A stretch of 64,000 nucleotides of DNA from Riptortus pedestris (taxonomy: Eukaryota > Arthropoda > Insecta > Hemiptera > Alydidae): assembly GCA_019009955.1 (NCBI GenBank), contig CM032228.1, forward strand, positions 255,375,501-255,439,500, written 5' to 3'. This document shows, piece by piece, positions 43,689-57,412 of the stretch (position 1 is its first letter; each line of letters begins with the position of its first letter). The notes below the pieces were generated by a model. The model was not told where the DNA came from. It saw only the letters and a program-made list of their open reading frames with translations, and did not search any database. The translations under genes and the position numbers were made by a program.

Positions 43689-44785
43689 CTAGCTCAGATA
43701 CCCGGCTTCGCCCGGGAATTCATTTGAGGCTGAATGTTGATGGTACTTTTTAGCAAGCTTTACATTGCACAATATTTTGACATTTACCCGTCCGAGTGTT
43801 TAGGATTGATACCCGTCGTTGCCGTGGATTTGCTAATAATAGAATATTTGTTCGATAAGACTTCACTGTCTTCGATATTTTTATATTTCCCGTCTCTTAT
43901 ACATGTAAATAAGGTGAATTTTTATTTCAGGTCTTCCTTATAACCCCCCTCCCGTTCGAACCTAAAAATTTTAATATAACTTATAATCGTGGAAGAATTA
44001 ATGCTAATTGACATACCGAGCTTTGTTAAGTTCGTTAGTGCCCAATAAAATTGTTGGCTCCCGCTAAAGTTTTAACGTAAAACTCATTTATACTTAGGTA
44101 TACGACAAAAGTGTATATAACAAAAGTTACTCCAAATAACAAAATAAACAACTTTTGTGAAGTTTATATTTGCGGAAAAACCAATAGGAAACGAAATATC
44201 ACTATTTTTAATTTCAGGCTTCCCTTATAACCCCCACTCCTGCCCGTCCATAGAAATGTTGGTATGGCTTATTATAATGAAGGCCTCACTGCTAATACAC
44301 ATACCGAGTTTTATTTAGTTCGGTTGAGTCTTTTTTGGCAAATAATATTGTTGACTCCCGGTATAATTTTTAGCGTATAACGCATTTAAACTTCGGTATA
44401 CGACAAAAGTGTATATAACAAAAGTTACTCTAAATAACAAAATAAACAACTTTTGTTATGTGCAAATTTGCCGAAAAACCAATAGAAAACGAAATATCGC
44501 TATTTTTAATTTCAGGCTCCCCCTATCACCCCCACTCCTGTTCGTCTCAGAGAAAATTAATATAGCCTAAAGTCTAAGTTGGGTTAGTAGTAATATACAT
44601 ACCAAGTTTCATAAAATTCGGTTCAGCCGTTTGTGCGTGAAAAGGTAACAAACAAACAAACAAACAAACAAACAAACATACACGAAAGAAACAAAATGCA
44701 GATATGGTGTATATGACATGTGAAACGAAAAGTTATCGTGAAATTTCGCGAAAAAAATCAATGTACAGACAGAGGTTACAATTTT
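43689..44785 (-). repeat. Repeat family A, copy A10
   Basis: CTAG at 43689-43692, separated from A9 by TATATATA. Three internal units (about 43934, 44219, 44518). Confidence 0.8.
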
Positions 44786-44794
44786 ATATATATA

Positions 44795-45895
44795 CTAGCT
44801 CAGATACCCGGCTTCGCCCGGGAATTGATTTGAGGCTGAATGGTGATGTTATTTTTTTGGCAAGGCTTTAATTTGCACAATATTTTGACATTTAACCGTC
44901 CCAGTGTTTAGGGTTAATTCCCGTTGTTGGCATTTGTTAATAATAAAATTAATTTTTTATGTAAGTCTTCACTGTCCTCCAAATTGTCATATTTCCCGTA
45001 GACAAATAGACAATGAAATATCGCGAATTTTTATTTCAGGCCTCCCTTATAACCATGGAAGAATTAATGCTAATTGACATACTGAGTTTTTGTTAGTTCG
45101 GTTTACTCGTTAGCGCTCAATGAAATCGTTGACTCCCGCTTTAGTTTATAGTGTATATCTCGTTTATACTTTGTTAAAAGACAAAAATGAATATGACCAA
45201 AGTTACTCTAAATAACAAAATAAACAACTTTTCTTATGTTTATATTTGCCGAAAATGCAATAAGAAACGAAATACCGCTATTTTTAAATTCAGGCCTTCC
45301 TTATAACCCCCACTCCTGCCCATCCCTAGAAATGTTAGTATGGCTTATTATAAGGAAGGCGTTAGTGCTAATTCACATACCGAGTTTGGTTTAGTTCGGT
45401 TTAGTCTTTTGTGCCAAATAAAATTGTGGATTCCCTCTATTGTTTTTAGAGTATAACTCATTTATACTTCCGTATACGGCAAAAGTGTATATAACAAAAG
45501 TTACTCTAAATAACAAAATAAACAACTTTTGTTATGTGAATATTTGCTGAAAAACCAATAGGAATCGAAATATCGCTATTTTTAATTTCTGGCTTCCCTT
45601 ATAACCCCCACTCCTGTTCGTCTCAGAGGATATTAATATAGCCTAAAGTCTAAGTTGGGTTAGTAGTAATATACATACCAAGTTTCATAAAATTCGGTTC
45701 AGCCGTTTATGCGTGAAAAGGTAACAAACAAACAAACAAACAAATAAACAAACAAACAAATAAACAAACAAACAAACAAACAGACACCAAAGAAACAAAA
45801 TGCAGTTATGGTGTCTATGACATGTGAAACGAAAAGTTATCGTGAAATTTCGTGAAAAAAATCAATGTACAGACAGAGGTTACAATTTTATATAT
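44795..45895 (-). repeat. Repeat family A, copy A11
   Basis: CTAG at 44795-44798. About three internal units (about 45041 truncated, 45296, 45594). The site ATACTTTGTTAAAAGACAAAAATGAATA at 45171-45198 is the intact version of the site hit by gypsy B in copy A15. Confidence 0.8.
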
Positions 45896-45906
45896 ATATA
45901 GATATA

Positions 45907-47125
45907 ATAGCTCAGATACCCGGCTTCGCTCGGGAATTCATTTGAGGCTGAATGGTGATGGTATTTTTTTTGGCAAGGCTTTACTTTGCACAATATTTTG
46001 ACATTTGCCCGTCCCAGTGTTTAGTTTAAATACCCGTCGTTTCTGTGGATTTGTTAATAATAAAATTATTTTTTTATGTAAGACTTCACTGTTCTACATA
46101 TTGTCATATTTCCCGTTTCCTGTGCATTATGCATAGATTTGAATTATTAAGCACAAAATATGAACATACATTTGAATTAGTTTTTCCCGGTGAGGTACCT
46201 TGTAGTTCCAAAGAATTGTTGAGCAAATTTTACTAAATAATAAAATAAACCACTTTGTTATGTGCATATTTGCCGAAACCCCAATAGGAAATCACTATTT
46301 TAATTTCAGGCCTCCCTTACAACTCCCACTCCTGCCCGTCCCTAGAAACAGTATGGCTTATTATAAGGAAGGCGTTAGTGCTAATTCAAATACCGAGTTT
46401 GGTTTAGTTCGGTTGAGTCTTTTGTGCCAAATAAAATTGTGGACTCCCGCTATAGGTTTTAGCGTATAACTCATTTATACTTCCGTACACGGCTAAAGTG
46501 AATATAACAAAAGTTACTATAATTACACAATAAACAACTTTTGTTATGTTCATATATGCCGAAAAAACCAATAAGAAACGAAATATCAATATTTTTAATT
46601 TCAGGCCTCCCTTATAACCCCCACTCCTGCACGTCCCTAGAAATGCTAGAATGGCTTATTATAAGGAAGACGTTAGTGCTAATACACATACCGAGTTTTA
46701 TTTATTTCGGTTGGCTCTTTTGTCCCAAATAAAATTGTTAACTTCCGCTATAGGTTTTAGCGTATATCTCGTTTATAATTCAGTATACGAAAAAAGTGTA
46801 TATAACAAAAGTTATTTTAAATAACAAAATAAACAACTTTTGTTATGTTCATATTTGCCGAAAAACCAATAGGAAACGAAATATGGCTATTTTTAATTTC
46901 AGGCTTCCCTTATAACCCCCACTCCTGTTCGTCTCAGAGGATATTAATATAGCCTAAAGTCTAAGTTGGTTTAGTAGTAATATACATACCAAGTTTCATA
47001 AAATTCGGTTCAGCCGTTTATGCGTGAAAAGGTAACAAACAAACAAACAAACAAATAAACAAACAAACAAACAGACACCAAAGAAACAAAATGCAGTTAT
47101 GGTGTCTATGACATGTGAAACGAAA
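45907..47125 (-). repeat. Repeat family A, copy A12
   Basis: Starts ATAGCTCAGATACCCGGCTTCGC, so the C of CTAG is lost. Three internal units. It is cut at GTGAAACGAAA (47125), where copy A13 begins in the opposite orientation. Confidence 0.75.

Positions 47126-49943
<2,818 letters not shown>

Positions 49944-50008
<65 letters not shown>
49944..50008. repeat. (TA)n microsatellite
   Basis: Joins copies A14 and A15, CTAG end to CTAG end. Confidence 0.95.
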
Positions 50009-50011
<3 letters not shown>

Positions 50012-50586
50012 AGCTAAGGTACCCTGCTTCGCTCGGGAAATCATTAGAGGCTGAATATTGTGGGTATTTTTATAGCAAGGCTTCAATGTGTACAATTATA
50101 CTTCCTGTCTGCGCGTATTATTTTTCCATAATCGTAACTGTCAAGACTTATAGAATAGAAAATTTAATTAAAAAGAGTAAATGAAAATGAGTTCCCAATC
50201 AATCCCTCTCTACTGTTTGACACAAAGTGAATAATTCAAACAGGATAGCATTTATCATAATGAAATAGTATCTATAATGAGCATATTTTCTGTCAAACCC
50301 ACTCCGAGCAGACATAGTTTAGAAATAGTAGGTTATAAGTAGAAAGAGATTCCAATAGTGCCAGGATTTAACAGGAAATAAGTTGATACAATTAACTGTA
50401 TGGGCGGCACTCCGTGCGACTTTCCCTTCCGCTTGAGATTTATAACCTTACTAATACGAATTATACATAGAACTACCATATAAGTCGAAAAACAACATTA
50501 TTACGCCTATAATAAATAAACATTAATTAGTACTAATACAATTGGTTACCCCTGCTATAGTTTTGGCGAATACCTCGTTTATACTT
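50009..50586 (-). repeat. Repeat family A, copy A15, part left of gypsy B
   Basis: TAGCTAAGGTACCCTGCTTCGCTCGGG at 50011, of the CTAGCTAAGG subfamily. It runs to TTTATACTT where gypsy B inserted. The copy resumes at 56655. Confidence 0.75.
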
Positions 50587-51172
50587 TGTTACGGCCCATT
50601 TTTACCGTCGCCGAAAATGATTGAGGAAAAAGGCAGGCGGGAGATTGGTGCGCGGGGCAGGCTGCGCGAGAGCCTAAGACAAGAAGCGAGAGCCGAAGAC
50701 AAGCGAGCGGCAGACACGAGCGTCCACCTCGAGCTCCAGTGAGGATTTTGCTCCCGCTAATCGCTTAGGCGGATCAAAGTGTTCAGAAGAGTTCAGAGCT
50801 TGAAGAATTGCAGTTATCTCGTCGGATGAGAGGTACCTAAGTATAGTTATTGTGTATACACAATCAATTAAAAGAAAAGGCAAATGAATAGCATTTGTAT
50901 TTTAAAGTCCCCATGGGAAGTATTGTTTAATCTTGTATTTAGTTATTATTTTTATAGTTAAGATTATAGATAAGTTTAGTTGATTTATTATTGTAAATAA
51001 ACTGATTTGTTTGTAGAATATTGGTTTTCGTTGTTACCTGAGAAAACAAACAACGTGGCGCCCTTTTTATTTTAATGTCTGCCTATTGATATGAGGCTAG
51101 GTAAATTTAATTTAAAAACCCACACCCTTCTCCACTGAGCTTGGCAGTCTTGTTACTCGGTTGGGGGTGACA
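50587..51172 (+). repeat. 5' LTR of gypsy B
   Basis: 586 bp, TGTTACGG...GGTGACA. A polyadenylation signal AATAAA is at 50996-51001. The stretch CAACGTGGCGCCC at about 51051-51063 resembles a primer-binding site but lies inside the LTR in both copies. The true LTR end is fixed by the target duplication. Confidence 0.9.
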
Positions 51173-51200
51173 TTAGTGGCGCCTTACAACGTGGGGCCTG
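51173..51200 (+). other. Primer-binding-site region of gypsy B
   Basis: Just after the LTR comes TTAG then TGGCGCCTTACAACGTGGGG, the usual position and TGGCGCC start of a gypsy primer-binding site. tRNA not assigned. Confidence 0.55.
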
Positions 51201-51568
51201 ATTAAAAATAATTAAGAATAATATAAAAATATTGATGTAAAATATATTATGGTTAGGATTAGTGGTATTAGTAATGATATATGAATTATTTTTTTTTGTG
51301 TAAGGATAATTTGTTCTGTGTTCTGTTTAGTGGATTTAGAAAAATTAGAATTATTTTAATTAGGAGTAATTAAAAAAAAAAAAATTTGCTTTCCTTAATA
51401 TTTAAGATGGAAGAGTACATTTCTTATTTAGGGTTTAGTTAGTTAGTTAGTTGATGACTATTTTTAGAACTAAATATTTCTTCCTCTTATCTTACTATTA
51501 TTATATAGAATAATATTATATTAATTTTTTTTTGGTATATATTGATAAACAATTAAAAATGGATATAG

Positions 51569-52867
51569 ATAGATAGGTTAAATAAGGAGGATTTAGAGTA
51601 TGAATTAAAAATTAGAGGAGTAACAGAATTAAAGACAGTTCATGACATGAGGAAAAAATTAAGATTATTACTGAAGATGGAAAAGGAAGGAAAGCTTTTT
51701 TCTCCAAATGTGGCTGACTTGGATCCAGCCACCGAATTGAAGCACTGTCAGGAGAGGCTGGAGAAACTGAACATTGAAGCACCTGAGGTAAGGAAGTTTG
51801 AAGCGGTTCTACTGCACTTAATAAATAGGATATCCCGCATTAATATGAAGGATGATGAAAGTAGCAAACAGAAATCAGGCTTTTTGGAGGAATGTTTGGA
51901 ATTATATGGCAGAGTTAAGGAAGCTCTAGATAGTGAGTCTGAAGATGATGAGGCATCAGCACAGGGTAAGAAAACTGATCTTAGAAACACCGGAGACTCC
52001 AGAACGGTAGTTATAAAGAAACCTCAAATTCCAGTAAAAGATTGGGGCGTTCAATTTTCTGGTGACGGCGAAGGACTTAGCATTAACGCTTTTCTAGAAA
52101 CAGTAAATGAACTACGACATGCTAGGAATTTAACAGAAGAGGACTTGTATAGCTCGGCTTACGATTTGTTCCAAGGACCTGCTCTTATCTTGGTGAAGTC
52201 ATTGAAGAAGATGCTCGGAACTTGGGCGGAGTTGGTGGACGAACTGAAGTTAGAGTTTGAACCAAGGGATTATGAGGATCGACTATGGGAAGAAATTAGG
52301 AGACGCACTCAAGGTCCTAATGAGTCTATTGGAGTATATTGCGCTGTTATGAACAACTATTTTCACAGGTTGCCCAGGGTACCATCAGAAGCGGAAATGA
52401 TAAAGATTCTTAGAAAGAATATTCTGCCTTTCTATGTCGATCGGTTAGCTCTGTATGACATCCAGACTGTTAGAGAGCTAATTAGACTTGGTCGTCAACT
52501 TGAAGATGCGAAATGGAGAGTCGAGAATCACCGACCACCTCCAACTGGAAGAAACCTGTTAGAACCGGATCTATCATATCGGCCATCCACCAGTAGATCA
52601 ACGAACACAAGATTTCATGCCAACGAAGCTGAAGTGAAAGAAGTCCAGAGACCAATTAGATGTTTCATATGCTCTCGAGTGGGACATTATGCAAGAGACT
52701 GTCCTGCTAAGAAATGTAGAAACTGTGACCAGTCAGGACACAGCTTCAAGAACTGCACACAAGGAAAGAAAGACTTTTGTGAAAAATGTGAAAAATCAGG
52801 TGTTCCAAGGGAGGATGGTTCATGCGGAAAGAGTAAGGGAAACGGATCAGGGGGACGAGCAAATTAG
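51569..52867 (+). CDS. gag: Gag of gypsy B
   Basis: The first in-frame ATG is 51647 (406 aa). The open frame reaches back to 51569 and the upstream codons (EDLEYELKIRGVTELKTVHD) look like Gag sequence, so the native start is probably upstream. An ATG at 51559 lies in another frame across a GATA-type repeat. Residues are numbered from 51647. About residues 130-260 are capsid-like. Two CCHC zinc knuckles follow near residues 340-375: CFICSRVGHYARDC and CRNCDQSGHSFKNC. A degenerate CEKCEKSGVPREDGSC comes after. Gag binds element RNA and forms the particle. The frame overlaps pol by 31 nt, with the frameshift site just inside. Confidence 0.9.
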   Translation: MDRLNKEDLEYELKIRGVTELKTVHDMRKKLRLLLKMEKEGKLFSPNVADLDPATELKHCQERLEKLNIEAPEVRKFEAVLLHLINRISRINMKDDESSKQKSGFLEECLELYGRVKEALDSESEDDEASAQGKKTDLRNTGDSRTVVIKKPQIPVKDWGVQFSGDGEGLSINAFLETVNELRHARNLTEEDLYSSAYDLFQGPALILVKSLKKMLGTWAELVDELKLEFEPRDYEDRLWEEIRRRTQGPNESIGVYCAVMNNYFHRLPRVPSEAEMIKILRKNILPFYVDRLALYDIQTVRELIRLGRQLEDAKWRVENHRPPPTGRNLLEPDLSYRPSTSRSTNTRFHANEAEVKEVQRPIRCFICSRVGHYARDCPAKKCRNCDQSGHSFKNCTQGKKDFCEKCEKSGVPREDGSCGKSKGNGSGGRAN

Positions 52868-52890
52868 GGCGAGGCTCGTGTCAAACCCCC
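52834..52890 (+). promoter_or_regulatory. -1 ribosomal frameshift cassette (slippery site plus stem-loop)
   Basis: The heptamer GGGAAAC at 52837-52843 sits in the gag phase G_GGA_AAC, a standard slippery pattern. A stop in the pol frame (TAA 52834-52836) lies immediately upstream, so pol can only be entered from here on. After a 6-nt spacer, GGGGGACGAGC (52850-52860) pairs with GCTCGT (52874-52879) and, across a 6-nt bulge, CCCCC (52886-52890). This is a stem of 6 plus 5 pairs, with the gag stop in the loop. Spacing and phase match classical -1 frameshift signals. Confidence 0.8.
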
Positions 52891-55800
52891 AAGTCCTATC
52901 GCGAATCTTCAAAATGGCAGGAGTGGTTGGAGACTGTTAGGTCTGTATTTGCGGGTGAAGTTAAACCTCTCGTAAATATAATGGCTTATCTCAAGGTAAA
53001 TATCATGGGTTTCACTTTGGTTGGTCTTCTTGATTCAGGAGCTTCACGATCTTTGATGGATAGGAGTACCTTCGAAGAGTTTCGGAAGACAGGAGTCCAT
53101 ATGAATCCAGCTGGGAGAGTAAGCCTCGCGCTTGCTGATGGGTCACCTACAGATGTACTTGGCTCTACCACCCTACCAGTGGAGCTGAATGGAAAAGTAA
53201 AGATGATTGACTTCCTAATCTTGCCTTACCTTAATCACCGCCTTGTATTGGGCATTGATTTTTGGGAGAAGATGCAGATAAAACCAGACGTACTGCATGG
53301 AGTTTGGGAGTTCAGTGAAGAAATGACTGACGCTAATGTCCGACCAGCATTAAACGCTCGATCATCGTTAAACGAAGAGCAAGCGAATACACTGGATAGC
53401 CTCCTCAACTATTGGAAGGGACAGAAATTAGGATGCACTAGTAAGGTTTCACATTATATAGACACTGGCAAATCGCAGCCCATTAAACAGCGTTATTACC
53501 CAGTGTCACCGCATATCCAATCTATCATGGACAAGGAGTTGAATGAGATGATAAATGACGGTATTGTCGTACCATCGAAGAGTCCCTGGTCCTCTCCAGT
53601 TGTGTTGGTCAGAAAGCCAGACGGCAGTTACCGGTTCTGTGTGGACTATCGCCAACTTAATGCGGTTACAAAGCGAGACGCATATCCTTTGCCTTACGTG
53701 AGTCATATCTTAGACAGATTAAGAGATGCCAAATATATTTCATCGATTGACATTAAATCGGCATACTGGCAAGTACCGCTTGAAGGAAGTAGTCAAGAAA
53801 AGACAGCATTCACAGTCCCAGGTAGGGGATTGTATAATTTTGTTCGGATGCCATTTGGCTTACACAACGCGCCTGCAACATGGCAAAGGTTGATAGACTC
53901 TGTCCTAGGAGCAGATTTAGAACCTTATTTATTTGTCTACCTCGATGACGTCGTTGTAGTAACTCCCGATTTTGAGACACATATTAAGGTCCAGGGAGAC
54001 GTTTTTAGGAGATTAGCTGAAACTAATTTGACTATCAATTGGGACAAGAGCCAATTTTGTCGAGTAGAATTGAGATACCTGGGGTATGTGGTAAATGAGA
54101 ATGGACTCAGAGTAGACCCTGATAAAGTATCAGCTATTATCGGTTACCCAACCCCAACTACAGTCAAAAATGTGAGAAGATTTGTAGGGCTAGCTTCGTG
54201 GTACCGTCGTTTTGTACCGAATTTCTCAATGGTCATTTCACCCTTGACAAGCCTGTTGAAGAAGAAGTCGAAATGGCACTGGCGAGAGGAACACCAGAAA
54301 GCTTTTGAGGAAATAAAAGAAAAACTGGTCTCATCACCACTTCTGACTTGTCCCAATTTTGACAAGCCGTTTACTCTCCAGACTGATGCATCCACATCTG
54401 GACTGGGAGCAGTGTTATCTCAAACTGGTACTCATGGAGAGCAACCCATAGCATACGCAAGTAGAGGTCTTACTACAGCCGAAAAGAAATACTCTGCAAC
54501 TGAGTTGGAGTGTCTTGCAGTTCTGTGGGCCATTGAAAAATTCCGTCCATATTTAGAAGGCATGGAATTTAAGGTTATTACCGATCACATGGCCTTGAAA
54601 TGGCTAAACAGTTTAAAAGATCCCAGCGGTAGATTAGCGAGATGGGCTGTAAAGCTACAACAATACAACTTCAAGATTGAGCATAGACCAGGAAAGCAGA
54701 ACAAGGTTGCTGATGCATTGTCAAGGCTTCACGAAACAGAAGGAGTGAATGTTGTTGACATGAAGAACGACGAAGATAATCCGGACGTTTGGTACTCGAA
54801 GATGGTTGCAAAAGTCAGAAAGAAACCCCAGGATTATCCTCAATGGAGAGTAGAAAATGGACAATTACAAAAGAGAGTAATAGACAACCATGATATCCTC
54901 GGTGAAGATATGCCATGGAAGATAATAGTTCCTAAGCCAAAGAGGAAGCTGATACTAATGGAGTACCATGATAGCACAATTTCAGGTCATCTTGGTTCCT
55001 TCAAAACCCTACAGAGAATTAAGTGTAAATATTACTGGCCTGGGATGAGAACAGATGTAAATCGTTACATAGCACGGTGTGAAACCTGCCTAGAGCAGAA
55101 ACCAGTTCAGAGGAAACCTACCGGATTTATGGGAAGACAGAAAACGGTGGATATCCCTTGGCAGATGGTAACTGCAGATCTGATGGGACCACTACCATGT
55201 ACAGTTAAGAAAAACAGATATTTGCTAGTGGTATCAGATTATTTCTCTAAGTACTCGGTGATTCTACCCCTGAAGAAGGCTAACTCAAAAACAGTGGCAA
55301 ATCTTGTCGAAGAACATGTCTTCATGATGTTTGGAGTGCCACAGGTCGTCATTTGTGACAATGGAGTGCAGTTCCGAGGGAAGGAGTTCACTCAGAAAAT
55401 GGAAGACTGGAAGGTGAAGATATGGTTTACAGCACTGTATCATCCTCAGTCCAACCCAACGGAACGAGTCAATAGAGTTATCAAAACAATGATCGCTTCC
55501 TACGTGAAAGGGAATCATCGTTCTTGGGATGAGAACATTCCTCAGCTGTCGTTCGCTTTAAAGACTGGTGTTCACGAGGCAACCGGATTCACGCCAGCGT
55601 ATGTAAACCATGGCAGGGAATTGGCAAGATCTGGAGAAGACTATGGCGGAGAACAATCTGGCAATGTGGCTGAAGAATTAGTTGTCGACCGAGGAAAGCA
55701 CCTGGAGAAAATGAAGATGTCGGCCTTATACGAAGAGGTCAAAAAGAACTTGAATGCAGCCTACGAGAAGAGCCGACATTCATACAATTTGAGAAGAAGA

Positions 55801-56061
55801 CAGCAGACGTATCAGGCGGGAGAGTTAGTTTGGTGCAGAACTCATCCCCAATCTGATTCAGGAGAGTACTTCTCGCATAAATTGGCGCCAAAATTTCGAA
55901 AGTTCAAAATCCGCAAGATGGTGACGCCTCTCATAGCAGAGTTGGAGGACCTTGAAAATGGACAATCGGCGGGGAGGTGGCACATACAATACCTCAAGAA
56001 GGATAGCCTAGACAAGAAAAAACTCGACGCATTGCACTTATTTTTTTTTTTCTGTAAATAA
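52837..56061 (+). CDS. pol: Pol polyprotein of gypsy B (PR-RT-RNaseH-INT)
   Basis: Expressed by -1 frameshift from gag. There is no ATG near the start (the first candidate, 52927, is TTG). Residues are numbered from 52927. Protease: LLDSGAS (active D36) and LVLGIDFW (107-113). RT: SIDIKSAY (D275) and YLDD (338-341). RNase H: TDAST (D487), E527, D553, D596. Integrase: H681/H688/C718/C721 zinc finger, then the DD35E triad D751, D811, E846. C-terminal module: GELVWCRTHPQ. There are no internal stops over 1044 codons, and no chromodomain. The polyprotein would be cut by its own protease, copy the element RNA and integrate the DNA. It ends ten bases before the 3' LTR. Confidence 0.95.
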   Translation, partial: GKRIRGTSKLGRGSCQTPKSYRESSKWQEWLETVRSVFAGEVKPLVNIMAYLKVNIMGFTLVGLLDSGASRSLMDRSTFEEFRKTGVHMNPAGRVSLALADGSPTDVLGSTTLPVELNGKVKMIDFLILPYLNHRLVLGIDFWEKMQIKPDVLHGVWEFSEEMTDANVRPALNARSSLNEEQANTLDSLLNYWKGQKLGCTSKVSHYIDTGKSQPIKQRYYPVSPHIQSIMDKELNEMINDGIVVPSKSPWSSPVVLVRKPDGSYRFCVDYRQLNAVTKRDAYPLPYVSHILDRLRDAKYISSIDIKSAYWQVPLEGSSQEKTAFTVPGRGLYNFVRMPFGLHNAPATWQRLIDSVLGADLEPYLFVYLDDVVVVTPDFETHIKVQGDVFRRLAETNLTINWDKSQFCRVELRYLGYVVNENGLRVDPDKVSAIIGYPTPTTVKNVRRFVGLASWYRRFVPNFSMVISPLTSLLKKKSKWHWREEHQKAFEEIKEKLVSSPLLTCPNFDKPFTLQTDASTSGLGAVLSQTGTHGEQPIAYASRGLTTAEKKYSATELECLAVLWAIEKFRPYLEGMEFKVITDHMALKWLNSLKDPSGRLARWAVKLQQYNFKIEHRPGKQNKVADALSRLHETEGVNVVDMKNDEDNPDVWYSKMVAKVRKKPQDYPQWRVENGQLQKRVIDNHDILGEDMPWKIIVPKPKRKLILMEYHDSTISGHLGSFKTLQRIKCKYYWPGMRTDVNRYIARCETCLEQKPVQRKPTGFMGRQKTVDIPWQMVTADLMGPLPCTVKKNRYLLVVSDYFSKYSVILPLKKANSKTVANLVEEHVFMMFGVPQVVICDNGVQFRGKEFTQKMEDWKVKIWFTALYHPQSNPTERVNRVIKTMIASYVKGNHRSWDENIPQLSFALKTGVHEATGFTPAYVNHGRELARSGEDYGGEQSGNVAEELVVDRGKHLEKMKMSALYEEVKKNLNAAYEKSRHSYNLRRRQQTYQAGELVWCRTHPQSDSGEYFSHKLAPKFRKFKIRKMVTPLIAELEDLENGQSAGRWHIQYLKKDSLDKKKLDALHLFFFFCK

Positions 56062-56069
56062 GGGAAGGG
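56060..56069 (+). other. Polypurine tract of gypsy B
   Basis: AAGGGAAGGG directly abuts the TG of the 3' LTR, the expected plus-strand primer site. Confidence 0.85.
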
Positions 56070-56654
56070 TGTTACGGCCCATTTTTACCGTCGCCGAAAA
56101 TGATTGAGGAAAAAGGCAGGCGGGAGATTGGTGCGCGGGGCAGGCTGCGCGAGAGCCTAAGACAAGAAGCGAGAGCCGAAGACAAGAAGCGAGCAGCAGA
56201 CAGCAGCGTCCACCTCGAGCTCCAGTGAGGATTTTGCTCCCGCTAATCGCTTAGGCGGATCAAAGTGTTCAGAAGAGTTCAGAGCTTGAAGAATTGCAGT
56301 TATCTCGTCGGATGAGAGGTACCTAAGTATAGTTATTGTGTATACACAATCAATTAAAAGAAAAGGCCTATTAATTTGTATTTTAAAGCCCCCATGGGAA
56401 GTATTGTTTAATCTTGTATTTAGTTATTATTTTTATAATTAAGATTATAGATAAGTTTAGTTGATTTATTTTTGTAAATAAACTGATTTGTTTGTAGAAT
56501 ATTGGTTTTCGTTGTTACCTGAGGAAACAAACAACGTGGCGCCCTTTTTATTTTAATGTCTGCCTATTGATATGAGGCTAGGTAAATTTAATTTAAAACC
56601 CCACACCCTTCTCCACTGAGCTTGGCAGTCTTGTTACCCGGTCTGTGGGTGACA
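56070..56654 (+). repeat. 3' LTR of gypsy B
   Basis: 585 bp. It differs from the 5' LTR mainly by an AGAAGCGAGCAGCAGACAGC variant near 56175-56205, loss of a few bases near 56367-56372, and scattered substitutions. Confidence 0.9.
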
Positions 56655-57412
56655 ACTTTGTTAAAAGCCAAAAGTGAATACATCAAAAGTTATTCTAAAT
56701 AACAAAAAAAAACCTTCTGTAATGTGCATGAGATAACAGGCTTCCCCGATAAGCCCCCCCCCCGTGTCGTACAAAGAAATTTATCATAGCTTATATTCAT
56801 GGATTAGAGGATGCTAATTCAAATAAAGAGTTTTCTTTAGTTCGATTGTTTTTGTACCCATAAAAATTGTCAAGAAAATTTACTTTAAGAAACACACTGA
56901 ACAACTTTCGTTACTCGCATTTGTTGAAAAACCACTGGGAAACGGAATATCGTGATTTTTATTTTAGGCCTCCCTTACAACCCCCACTACCGTTTGAACC
57001 TAAAAAAATTGAATATAGCTTATAATCATGGAAGAATTAATGCTAGTTGACATACCGAGTTTGGTTTAGTTCGGTTGTGTCTTGTGTGCCAAAACATATT
57101 GTTGACTCCCCCTATAATTTTTAGCTTATAACGCATTTACACTTCAGTATAAAACGAAAGTGTATATAACAAAAGTTACTCTAAATAACAAAATAAACAA
57201 CTATTGTTATGTGCATAATTGCTGAAAATGCAATAGAAAACGAAATATCGCTAATTTTATTTTCTGGCTTCTCTTATAACCCCCACTCCTTTTTGTCTTA
57301 GAGAAAATTAATATAGCCTAAAGTCTAAGTTGGGTTAGTAGTAATATACATACCAAGTTTCATAAAATTCGGTTCAGCCGCTTATGCGTGAAAAGGTAAC
57401 AAAGAAACAAAA
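56655..57412 (-). repeat. Repeat family A, copy A15, part right of gypsy B
   Basis: Resumes ACTTTGTTAAAAGCCAAAAGTGAATA. Internal units at about 56740 (diverged), 56970 and 57272. Ends TTCGGTTCAGCCGCTTATGCGTGAAAAGGTAAC. Confidence 0.75.

Larger units (their letters stand above)
50587..56654 (+). mobile_element. Ty3/gypsy LTR retrotransposon B, nearly intact
   Basis: 6068 bp. LTRs are at 50587-51172 and 56070-56654. Target duplication ACTT is at 50583-50586 and 56655-56658. The empty site is preserved in family A copy A11 (45163-45198). The LTRs differ at only about a dozen positions plus small indels, so insertion is recent. Gag and Pol are long and open, all catalytic motifs are present and the -1 frameshift cassette is intact. 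The only visible damage is at the gag start. No envelope-like ORF is present, because pol ends just before the polypurine tract. Confidence 0.95.

Noticed and set aside
50542..50742. 66-codon ORF at the gypsy B LTR
   Set aside because: It crosses from family A sequence into the LTR; chance frame.
51040..51070. GTGGCGCCC as the primer-binding site marking the end of the 5' LTR
   Set aside because: The same sequence is inside the 3' LTR, and the ACTT duplication places the LTR end about 110 bp further on.
50587..56654. Envelope-like third ORF (errantivirus type)
   Set aside because: Pol ends about ten bases before the 3' LTR, leaving no room, and no other long frame exists in the element.
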